Shown in pieces: positions 56,618-64,000 of a stretch of 64,000 nucleotides of DNA. Source of the DNA: Dysgonomonas hofstadii (lineage in GTDB: Bacteria > Bacteroidota > Bacteroidia > Bacteroidales > Dysgonomonadaceae); the NCBI RefSeq assembly GCF_014196915.1, contig NZ_JACIEP010000001.1, positions 62,001 to 126,000 on the forward strand, given 5' to 3'. Position numbers and translations under genes: made by a program. Numbering within the stretch: the first letter of the stretch is position 1; each line of letters opens with the position of its first letter. The notes under the pieces were generated by a model that worked only from the letters and a program-made list of their open reading frames with translations, was not told where the DNA came from and searched no databases.

Positions 56618-58021
56618 ATGAAAAAGACATCATCATTTGTACTATTACTCTTAATTATATTTGTAAACAACCACGTTTGCACGCAGATTGTTACTCATTC
56701 TGTACCAAAAGAATTGTATTACGGAATGCATAACGACGATTATACCGTGCAGGTGCGTGTGCCCGGAGACCGTGAGTGGACAGACCTGTATGAGTACAAT
56801 GTAAAAGTGGATATGGATACGAAATCCAATGCATCGATGGTTTATTTTGACTTTAACGGTGTTGTTGAGGTCAAAGTGCAAAAGAATAACGGAGATATTA
56901 ATAAAGCCGTCATTCGTCCGCTATCGAAAGGTGTAATACCACAAATAAATGATAATGTCATAATTTTTACACTTGACACCCCTCAAAACCTGTCGGTAGA
57001 ATTTAATGGAGACCGTCTCAGTAATCTGCATATTTTCACAAACCCCCTTGAAACAAATAAGCCTAAAGAAGATGCGGAAGGAGTCATGTATTTTAAGGCT
57101 GGATTACATACACCGGCCGAAGAAGATAAAGGGGTTTTCAAAATACCATCGAATACCACTCTATATATGGAAAGTGGTGCAGTGCTGAAAGGAAAACTAC
57201 TCTGTGAGAATGTAGAAAACGTGCAGATATGTGGACGAGGTTTTCTTCTGGAACCTACACAAGGGATTGCTATCAACTTCTCCAAAAACGTGGAAGTTCA
57301 TGATATAATAGCTATCAATCCTCGCCACTATTCGATTGCAGGCGGACAATCATCGGGAATAACTATTCGTAATTTCAGATCGTTTAGCAATCAGGGATGG
57401 AGCGACGGTATCGATATGATGTGTTGTCGGGATGTATTGATCGATAATGTTTTTATGCGTAATAGCGATGATTGTATAGCCTTGTATAATCACAGATGGG
57501 ATTTTTATGGGGGGAGCAGTAACATTACATTACAGAATTCCACCTTATGGGCAGATATAGCCCACCCTATAAATATGGGAGGTCATGGAGATCCTGACAA
57601 TGATCCCGGCGAGGTTATGGAGAATATAACGATCCGCAATGTGGATATTTTAGAGCATGATGAAGACGATCCTCCTTATCAGGGTTGTATTTCTATCGAT
57701 GCCGGCGATCGTAATCTGGTACGAAATATATTGTGTGAAGACATCAGGGTGGAAAATATACAGGAAGGACGGTTGTTGTATATAAAAGTCCGTTTCAATG
57801 AGAAATATGACAAACAACCCGGACGGGGAATAGAAAACGTTACATTCCGCAATATATCCTACAATGGTACGAATGAAAGCTTATGTGTACTTGAAGGATT
57901 AACTAAAGATCAGATAATAAAAGATGTGACATTTGAGAATGTAACTATAAATGGAAAGAAGATTACTAATCTGGATTATTTCCGTCACAATGAGTTTATC
58001 AGGAATATTCGCTTTAAATAA
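56618..58021 (+). CDS. GH28-like parallel beta-helix glycosidase
   Basis: 467 residues; signal peptide MKKTSSFVLLLLIIFVNNHV. A small beta domain (about 25-100) precedes a right-handed beta-helix. The catalytic Asp triad of polygalacturonases is present: Asp263 in WSDGIDM, Asp284 and Asp285 in NSDDCIAL. The 21-residue spacing and adjacent pair equal Asp180/Asp201/Asp202 of Aspergillus polygalacturonase II. A GHG-type His is found as His323 (MGGHGDPD), 38 residues later instead of 21, so an insertion separates these turns. Probably hydrolyses alpha-linked galacturonate or a related sugar. Its 3' end overlaps upstream in-frame extension of the next gene's reading frame but not its likely start. 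Confidence 0.85.
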   Translation: MKKTSSFVLLLLIIFVNNHVCTQIVTHSVPKELYYGMHNDDYTVQVRVPGDREWTDLYEYNVKVDMDTKSNASMVYFDFNGVVEVKVQKNNGDINKAVIRPLSKGVIPQINDNVIIFTLDTPQNLSVEFNGDRLSNLHIFTNPLETNKPKEDAEGVMYFKAGLHTPAEEDKGVFKIPSNTTLYMESGAVLKGKLLCENVENVQICGRGFLLEPTQGIAINFSKNVEVHDIIAINPRHYSIAGGQSSGITIRNFRSFSNQGWSDGIDMMCCRDVLIDNVFMRNSDDCIALYNHRWDFYGGSSNITLQNSTLWADIAHPINMGGHGDPDNDPGEVMENITIRNVDILEHDEDDPPYQGCISIDAGDRNLVRNILCEDIRVENIQEGRLLYIKVRFNEKYDKQPGRGIENVTFRNISYNGTNESLCVLEGLTKDQIIKDVTFENVTINGKKITNLDYFRHNEFIRNIRFK

Positions 58022-58034
58022 AAAAAACGAAAAA

Positions 58035-60773
58035 ATGAAATATCTAATTCTAGTCATTTTCATCTTATTTGTTTATCCGGGTTTATCGGCACAGCAAATA
58101 CCATTACCTGAGAATCTGCCTCAGTCTCATCCCCGCTTGATGACTACACCGGACTATAAGACTGTTTTACAAAAGCAGCTAAAAGAAGAAGCATGGGCAA
58201 AAGAGGTAATGCAAGGGATTTTAGACAGGATAAATCCCTATGTAGAGAAAACACAAAAAGAACCCGACTGGCTTTATTCACGACTGATGATGTACTGGAA
58301 AAGCCATGCTACACAGGTATATATCAATGGTGGAGCTTATTCCCATGCCGAGGGCAAAGCGCCTGTTCCTACTGTCCGTTTCGGTAGCACACGTGGGATA
58401 AGTTCATCTTTCAGCCGGCCAAAGATAGAAGATGTCATTCCTTATATGGACGATACCAAAGGTGTCTATTTTCGTAATACATCAAAAGAGGGTAATCCAT
58501 TGGAATGGGTTGATCAATCGAATGTATCGGGTGGAAGTATCGAAAGCGTTAATGAAGAAATTATGCGAATCGGTAAGGATGCGGCTTTTATATATTGGAT
58601 TACTGATGATGAAAAATACGCCAAATTTGCTTTCGATCTGTTTGATACCTATATGACAGGTATGTTCTATCGCACAGAACCCATCGATCTGGGTAACGGT
58701 CATGCCAATACTTTAGCAGGACTTTCCACATTCGAAGTAATACAGGAACGTATTCTCAATGAACTAGCTTATCTCTATGATTTTATTCATCCTTATGTAA
58801 AAACAAAACATAGTGATAAGATGGGCATGTATGACTCTACATTAAAAAAATGGATAGACCTGAGTATAAAAAATGGCGTACCCCATAACAATTGGAACCT
58901 TCATAAATCAAAGTTTATACTTAAAGTGGCAATGGTTTTAGAAGATAATAAGAACTATACAGACGGCAAAGGACGCGAATATTATATCGACTATATATTG
59001 AATAAGACATCCGCCCGTCAATGGTCACTGACCGACTTTATGAAATACGGCTACGACTACAATACAGGCATATGGAACGAATGTCCCGGATATGCACAGG
59101 GAGTAACCAAAGACCTGACTAATTTTATCCGTGATTATGATAATACTTTCAATCAGAATTTATTACCATATATGCCTGTAATGGAAAAAGCGGTGGAAAT
59201 GCTTCCTCAATACTTGTTCCCCAATAAGCAGATAACAGCCTTTGGTGATACATATTATGGAGGTATTAATACAGAAGCGATGAGCGATATGGTCCGTATG
59301 GCACAAAAGCATGGCAATAAGGATAAAGAGGTATTGTTTACCAGAATGTACAAGTTGTTTGAGCCAAATGCAGAACAACAAAACACCGGTGCACAGAAGC
59401 TAGCCCCACAGGTTGCATCGTTCTTTACCAGCAAGCCGCTTGTGTTGGATAAGAATATAGAAAAAGGCAAACCTGGTGATTATATCACACAAACATTTTA
59501 TGCTCCGAATGTAAGCTGGTTTGTACAACGTAATAAATACGATGACAAGCAAAACGGTATGATGATATCGCAATATGCCTCCTATGGCAACCATGCCCAT
59601 AGTAACGGCGTAGCGATGGAACTATACGGTAAAGGTTATATACTAGGTGCAGAATCGGGCATTGGCTCATCTTATTTCGAAAAACCCTATCTGGAATATT
59701 ACTCGCAATTCCCTGCCCATAATACGGTAATGGTAGACGGTATCTCGAAATATCCGGAAATGCTAAGTAATCATCCATTTGATTTACTTAGCTGTTATCC
59801 CGAATCGAACCAAAAGGAAGGTTATTATCCTGATATAACATATTCGGATGTCTATTTCTTAGAACCCGAAAGCCGCAGCGATCAGAACCGTTTGTTAAGC
59901 ATTATCAGCACAGGTGAAACGACAGGCTATTATGTGGATATTTTCCGTTCGAAGAAACAACGCAGTGGAGATAAGTTTCACGACTATTTCTACCATAATT
60001 TAGGACAGGAACTTTTTATCCAAAATATGAAAGGTGAAAATCTTAATTTGCAGCCTAGTGATGAAATGGCTTTTGCCGGAGGACATCTGTTTGCCCTCGA
60101 CTATATGTGGGATAAGAAGTCTGCAAAAACAAACGAGGACTATCAGGCAATTTGGAAAATGAGCTTTCCTGATGGTAATAATATTTATATGAACCTATGG
60201 ATGAAAGGACAGGAAGGGCGCGAGGTATTTTCCATTAAAGCTCCACCATGCAAAGCTTTTCGCAATAATAATGATTTTCCGTATGAGGTAAATAAATCGC
60301 CTTATCTGACTATTGCTGCCCGTCAACATGGCGAGGCATGGAACCATCAGTTTGTTTCCATATTCGAACCAACTACGGAAAAAGAAGGAAAATCTATCCA
60401 GTCGATAGAATCGTTTGATGTCGCTGGTGTTTCTCCTGACTTTGTAGGATTAATAGTAAAAAGTAAATCAGGAAGGACGGATTATATATTCTCTTCAATA
60501 AAGGATGAGGATGTGTCTTACAACAACATGGCTGCTAATGGAACTTATGCCGTGATAAGTGAGAATAATAAGGATTTTACGCTATTCTTGGGTAATGGCA
60601 CACTTATTCAGGGGAAAGGCTTTACCATCGAAGCGAATGAAAAATCAAATGTAATACTCGAATATAAAAATGGAGAATACTATTTCACGTGTAACAAACC
60701 TGTCACTATAATAAGAGCGGGAGGAAAGGAAATCAAAAAGGATAAGACAACATATCAAAAGATCAAGCTATGA
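58035..60773 (+). CDS. Heparinase II/III-like polysaccharide lyase
   Basis: 912 residues from the ATG at 58035. The frame is open from 57951, inside the GH28-like gene, but only 58035 begins a signal peptide (MKYLILVIFILFVYPGLSAQ). An alpha/alpha toroid (about 50-430) is followed by the heparinase II/III beta-sandwich: GNHAHSNGVAMELYGKGYIL (His520, His522), a Tyr-rich loop, and QFPAHNTVMVDG (His562). These elements match the fold and active-site region of families PL12, PL15, PL17 and PL21, and I cannot pick one. It would be the second lyase of PUL3, probably periplasmic and acting on oligosaccharides imported after the surface lyase cut. It overlaps the GH43 gene by 4 bp (ATGA). Confidence 0.82.
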   Translation: MKYLILVIFILFVYPGLSAQQIPLPENLPQSHPRLMTTPDYKTVLQKQLKEEAWAKEVMQGILDRINPYVEKTQKEPDWLYSRLMMYWKSHATQVYINGGAYSHAEGKAPVPTVRFGSTRGISSSFSRPKIEDVIPYMDDTKGVYFRNTSKEGNPLEWVDQSNVSGGSIESVNEEIMRIGKDAAFIYWITDDEKYAKFAFDLFDTYMTGMFYRTEPIDLGNGHANTLAGLSTFEVIQERILNELAYLYDFIHPYVKTKHSDKMGMYDSTLKKWIDLSIKNGVPHNNWNLHKSKFILKVAMVLEDNKNYTDGKGREYYIDYILNKTSARQWSLTDFMKYGYDYNTGIWNECPGYAQGVTKDLTNFIRDYDNTFNQNLLPYMPVMEKAVEMLPQYLFPNKQITAFGDTYYGGINTEAMSDMVRMAQKHGNKDKEVLFTRMYKLFEPNAEQQNTGAQKLAPQVASFFTSKPLVLDKNIEKGKPGDYITQTFYAPNVSWFVQRNKYDDKQNGMMISQYASYGNHAHSNGVAMELYGKGYILGAESGIGSSYFEKPYLEYYSQFPAHNTVMVDGISKYPEMLSNHPFDLLSCYPESNQKEGYYPDITYSDVYFLEPESRSDQNRLLSIISTGETTGYYVDIFRSKKQRSGDKFHDYFYHNLGQELFIQNMKGENLNLQPSDEMAFAGGHLFALDYMWDKKSAKTNEDYQAIWKMSFPDGNNIYMNLWMKGQEGREVFSIKAPPCKAFRNNNDFPYEVNKSPYLTIAARQHGEAWNHQFVSIFEPTTEKEGKSIQSIESFDVAGVSPDFVGLIVKSKSGRTDYIFSSIKDEDVSYNNMAANGTYAVISENNKDFTLFLGNGTLIQGKGFTIEANEKSNVILEYKNGEYYFTCNKPVTIIRAGGKEIKKDKTTYQKIKL

Positions 60774-62434
60774 GAGAACTGACCATCATATTGGGGTTGA
60801 TTATCAGCCTTACTACTCACGCTCAATATAAATCACAGGTTTGGGTTTCCGACCAAGGCGATGGGACATATAAAAATCCGGTTCTTTATGCCGACTATTC
60901 CGATCCGGATATAATACGCGTGGGTGATGACTATTATATGACTGCGTCCAGTTTCAACTGTGTACCAGGATTACCTATCCTTCACTCAAAGGATTTGGTT
61001 AACTGGAAAATAGTCAACTATGCCCTGCACGATTTATATCTTGGAGGAGTAGAACCACAAAATTTCTTTGACAAAGCACAACATGGCAAAGGCGTCTGGG
61101 CTCCCTGTATCCGCTATCATAAAGGTGAATATATAATTTATTGGGGCGATCCCGATTTCGGTATTTACGTAGTCAAGACAAAAGATATACTGGGCAAATG
61201 GGATAAACCAATCCTTGTACTTCCGGGTAAAGGCAGGATAGACCCGAGTCCACTATTCGATGATGATGGAAAAGTGTACCTGACTCATGCGTGGGCGGGC
61301 AGTCGTGCCAATATGAACAGTGTAATGACTCTTTGCGAACTGAATGGAGACGGCACAAAAACGATAAGTGGAGAAAGCCTTATTTATGACGGGCTGTTAC
61401 AGGGAAATCATACAACCGAAGGCGGTAAGTTCTATAAGAAAGATGGTTATTATTATCTGCTGGCTCCAGCCGGAGGAGTGGAAATGGGCTGGCAAATAGC
61501 TCTTCGCTCAAAAAATGTATATGGCCCATATGAAATGAAGAAAGTGCTACATCAAGGAAGTACTAATATCAACGGACCACATCAGGGAGGGTTGGTTGAA
61601 ACACAAACGGGCGAATGGTGGTTTATGCATTTTCAGGATAAGGGAGCATATGGACGTATTATCCATCTGCAACCAGTTACATGGAAAGACGGCTGGCCTG
61701 TAATGGGTATTAATGATAAAGGTTACTGCGGTGAGCCTGTACTAACATATAAGAAGCCGAATGTAGGAAAAACCTATCCGATAGAAACTCCACAGGAGAG
61801 CGATGAGTTTAATAGCCCGAAACTAAGCTTACAATGGTCGTGGCATGCTAATCCCAAACAGACATGGGGCTATGCTTCCAATCTCGGATATTACCGGATG
61901 TATGGCCAATATTATCCTGAAAACTATACTAACTTCTGGGATATACCGAACCTGTTGATGCAGAAACCGACTGCACCTGAACTTACAGCCACAATGAAAG
62001 TAACGGCAGTATTACAGAATGAGGGAGACAAAGCCGGATTGATAATGATGGGATGGGATTATTCCTATATAGCACTAGTAAAAGCAACAACAGGCTATGA
62101 AGTGGAACAGATTGTCTGTAAGGATGTCGAACAGAAAACACCCGAAAAAGAAATAGCCAGAGTTCCTCTGAAAAACCTGAAAACAGAGATAAAATATAAT
62201 TACCAGACTAAACTTGAAAATACAGAATTCTATTTCCGCGTACAGGTAAGAGACGGAGCAATATGCACTTTCTCATATAGTACGGACGGAAAGAAGTATC
62301 AAAACATAGGTGAACAATTTACTGCACGTCAGGGCAAATGGATAGGAGCTAAAACAGGTATGTTTATTATGAATAAAACACCAAACACGCAGCGTTCCTG
62401 GATAGATGTAGACTGGTTCAGAGTTGAAAAATGA
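60770..62434 (+). CDS. GH43 glycosidase with C-terminal concanavalin-like domain
   Basis: 554 residues; signal peptide MRELTIILGLIISLTTHAQ. Five-bladed propeller about 30-330: YADYSDPDIIRVGDDYYMTA holds the general base Asp45, RIDPSPLFDDDGK the pKa-modulating Asp, and HTTEGGKFYKKDGYYYLLAP the general acid Glu217. The C-terminal 200 residues (ESDEFNSPKLSLQWSWHANP, KAGLIMMGWDYSYIALVK, WIDVDWFRVEK) are the beta-sandwich typical of the GH43 subfamily 10-12 type beta-xylosidases and arabinofuranosidases. Likely removes xylose or arabinose residues. The ATGA overlap with the preceding lyase implies translational coupling. Confidence 0.92.
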   Translation: MRELTIILGLIISLTTHAQYKSQVWVSDQGDGTYKNPVLYADYSDPDIIRVGDDYYMTASSFNCVPGLPILHSKDLVNWKIVNYALHDLYLGGVEPQNFFDKAQHGKGVWAPCIRYHKGEYIIYWGDPDFGIYVVKTKDILGKWDKPILVLPGKGRIDPSPLFDDDGKVYLTHAWAGSRANMNSVMTLCELNGDGTKTISGESLIYDGLLQGNHTTEGGKFYKKDGYYYLLAPAGGVEMGWQIALRSKNVYGPYEMKKVLHQGSTNINGPHQGGLVETQTGEWWFMHFQDKGAYGRIIHLQPVTWKDGWPVMGINDKGYCGEPVLTYKKPNVGKTYPIETPQESDEFNSPKLSLQWSWHANPKQTWGYASNLGYYRMYGQYYPENYTNFWDIPNLLMQKPTAPELTATMKVTAVLQNEGDKAGLIMMGWDYSYIALVKATTGYEVEQIVCKDVEQKTPEKEIARVPLKNLKTEIKYNYQTKLENTEFYFRVQVRDGAICTFSYSTDGKKYQNIGEQFTARQGKWIGAKTGMFIMNKTPNTQRSWIDVDWFRVEK

Positions 62435-62454
62435 AAAAATAAAATATAAGATAT

Positions 62455-63663
62455 ATGAAATTAAGAAATGTCATTTTAGGGATCAGTTCTTCAATATTAC
62501 TGTTATCCTGTTCTCAGAACGATACATCAAACAATTTTGATGTTGATAAAAACCTAACCTATTGTAATACACAAATAGAAAGGACGTTATCCGAAATATC
62601 CGGTAAGCAGATGATGCCGCGTAATATTATGGATAGCCTTACTCAATGGAAGCTTGTACCAATTGAGATTAGTGAATGGACAGTCGGGTTCTGGCCAGGT
62701 ATACTCTGGTATAATTACGAGAACACAGGAAATACGGCAGATGCAGATGTGGCCACATATTACACCGATTTGCTGGAACCTTTGACCAAGCTTCCCGTTT
62801 ATGACCATGATCTCGGATTCCAGATATTTTGCAGTTATGGGAATGCTTATCGTCTGACCGGAAACGAAAAATATAAACAGATTATTCTTAATGCAGCTGA
62901 TACACTTGCGATCCTGTTCAATCCAAAGGTGGGAACAATATTGTCATGGCCTCGTGAAGTAGAACCCAATAATTGGCCACACAATACCATTATGGATAAC
63001 ATGATCAATCTGGAAATGTTGTATTGGGCAGCCAAAAACGGAGGCAGCAAGAGGCTTTACGATATTGCTACAAAACACGCCGAAACAACGATGAAATATA
63101 ATTTCCGTGAGGATGGAGGAAATTACCATGTGGCTGTTTATGATACTATCTCAGGGAATTTTATTAAGGGTGTAACTCATCAGGGTTATGCTGATAGCAC
63201 ATTATGGGCAAGGGGACAAGCCTGGGCTATATACGGCTACGCAATGGTATATCGTGAAACACAGGATAAGAAATTCCTGCGCTTTGCAGAAAAAGTGACT
63301 GACTTATATCTAAGCCGTCTTCCAAAAGACGAATTTGTACCATATTGGGATTTCGACGCTCCTAATATACCGAATGAACCGCGGGATGCTTCAGCGGCGG
63401 CTATAGTCGCTTCGGGATTACTTGAGTTATCACAACTGGAAGATGATTCACAAAAAGCAAAAGAATATAAAGATGCAGCAGTAAATATGCTTATAGAGCT
63501 TTCTTCTGACAAATTCCAAAGCAGAGAATCAAAACCTTCATTCCTTCTACATTCGGTAGGACATTGGCCAAACAAATCAGAGGTGGATGCTGCCATTAAT
63601 TATGCAGACTATTATTATATTGAGGCTTTAATAAGATATAAAAAGTTGATAGAGGAGGTTTAA
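62455..63663 (+). CDS. GH88 unsaturated uronyl hydrolase (PUL3)
   Basis: 402 residues; lipobox LLLSC (Cys19), without an acidic run after it, so probably facing the periplasm. Catalytic Asp119 (YDHDLGF) and Asp181 (IMDNMINLEM) match the UGL pair; family signature DFDAPNIPNEPRDASAAA is identical to the PUL2 copy. Removes the 4,5-unsaturated uronate produced by the two lyase-type enzymes of this locus. The presence of a separate GH88 in each of two PULs suggests different aglycone specificity. Last gene of the PUL3 run, 20 bp after GH43; no clear terminator hairpin was seen downstream. Confidence 0.94.
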   Translation: MKLRNVILGISSSILLLSCSQNDTSNNFDVDKNLTYCNTQIERTLSEISGKQMMPRNIMDSLTQWKLVPIEISEWTVGFWPGILWYNYENTGNTADADVATYYTDLLEPLTKLPVYDHDLGFQIFCSYGNAYRLTGNEKYKQIILNAADTLAILFNPKVGTILSWPREVEPNNWPHNTIMDNMINLEMLYWAAKNGGSKRLYDIATKHAETTMKYNFREDGGNYHVAVYDTISGNFIKGVTHQGYADSTLWARGQAWAIYGYAMVYRETQDKKFLRFAEKVTDLYLSRLPKDEFVPYWDFDAPNIPNEPRDASAAAIVASGLLELSQLEDDSQKAKEYKDAAVNMLIELSSDKFQSRESKPSFLLHSVGHWPNKSEVDAAINYADYYYIEALIRYKKLIEEV

Positions 63664-63885
63664 TAAGTAGTCCTCCGGTCAGACGATAAGCATTCCCATA
63701 ACTGCAAATTAGCTGTATATTTGACATGCTACAGGAATATTCATATTCTAGGATAACTGTGTTTTCTTATTATTTACAATAACAGATAGTATATCCGGTT
63801 TGCAGGAATAAATTTTAGCTAATTCTAATTGAGCATTTGTATAATACTGATATAAGATTAAATTATTATCTTTTTATTCTAAAAA
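63664..63885 (+). other. Spacer after PUL3, 222 bp
   Basis: AT-rich, without a recognised gene. TATATTTG, an isolated -7-like element without a -33 partner, occurs at 63716-63723. No strong terminator was identified for PUL3. Confidence 0.5.
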
Positions 63886-63916
63886 TTTGTTAATATAAAA
63901 ATACTTCATATATTTG
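63886..63916 (+). promoter_or_regulatory. Consensus Bacteroidetes promoter at right edge
   Basis: TTTG (63886-63889), 19 bp spacer, TATATTTG (63909-63916): an exact match to the -33 TTTG / -7 TAnnTTTG consensus of the Bacteroidetes primary sigma factor. The predicted start of transcription is near 63922, only a few bases before the ATG at 63928. Confidence 0.78.
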
Positions 63917-63927
63917 CATCCGTAAAA

Positions 63928-64000
63928 ATGAATGTTTTGAGTAGCGAGCGTGGAAGCCAAGTTTATTTGGATTATGCCGAGTCACGAAAAACATCTAATT
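63928..64000 (+). CDS. Possible 5' end of a gene leaving the window
   Basis: An ATG at 63928 opens a frame of 24 codons to the window end (starts MNVLSSERGSQVYLDYAESR). No signal peptide or known motif is visible. The leader would be very short given the promoter position, so a later start or a non-coding leader is equally possible. Confidence 0.35.
   Translation, partial: MNVLSSERGSQVYLDYAESRKTSN

Noticed and set aside
57951-58034. Upstream start for the heparinase II/III-like gene
   Set aside because: The 28 extra codons are the 3' end of the GH28-like gene in another frame; the ATG at 58035 begins a clean signal peptide.

Overview
This 64 kb window comes from a Bacteroidota chromosome, most likely order Bacteroidales. 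The signs are three SusC/SusD pairs, a hybrid two-component sensor, many lipoproteins with Bacteroidetes-type signal sequences, an AT-rich background, almost no Shine-Dalgarno sequences, and one exact TTTG-N19-TAnnTTTG promoter. Genus cannot be fixed from the sequence; Bacteroides or Dysgonomonas would fit. Nearly all the DNA is devoted to capturing and breaking down complex glycans. It holds three polysaccharide utilization loci (PULs) side by side plus a few satellite enzymes. No tRNA, rRNA, CRISPR array, transposase or phage gene was seen.

Region A (1-3,893, plus strand): a GH109-type oxidoreductase-like glycosidase and a GH35 beta-galactosidase, closed by a perfect hairpin terminator. Region B, PUL1 (3,894-13,855, plus): SusC, SusD, two tandem IPT/TIG plus NHL-repeat lipoproteins and a parallel beta-helix lipoprotein, then a long hairpin terminator. 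Its 5' leader has three successive dyad symmetries. A short spacer with a dispersed palindromic repeat follows. Next comes an isolated 1,048-residue secreted protein, not assignable to a known family, that looks like a TIM-barrel glycosidase.

Region C, PUL2 (17,529-37,454, minus): in transcription order, a full hybrid two-component regulator, a five-bladed-propeller glycosidase-like protein, a Ser-type sulfatase, SusC, SusD, a DUF5017-like surface protein, a GH88 unsaturated uronyl hydrolase and two PL8 lyases (one chondroitinase-ABC type, one AC/hyaluronidase-like). This set fits chondroitin sulfate or hyaluronan breakdown: lyases cut the chain to unsaturated disaccharides, GH88 removes the unsaturated uronate, and the sulfatase removes sulfate.

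Region D, PUL3 (37,811-63,663): a membrane-tethered propeller/AraC regulator with no kinase is transcribed away from a 12-gene plus-strand run. That run holds SusC, SusD, an Ig-like surface lipoprotein, an alginate-lyase-superfamily lipoprotein, an alpha/beta hydrolase, a DUF1593 protein, GH97, GH127, GH28-like, heparinase II/III-like lyase, GH43 and a second GH88. Two lyase-type enzymes plus GH88, together with GH28, GH127 and GH43, point to a branched uronic-acid-rich polysaccharide, probably from plants or microbes; the exact substrate is not decidable here. At the right edge a consensus promoter starts a new unit.

The items most worth follow-up are the 1,048-residue orphan enzyme, the kinase-less propeller regulator, the unassigned PUL3 substrate, the two hairpins that bracket the lyase gene inside PUL3, and the dispersed repeat shared by two distant spacers.
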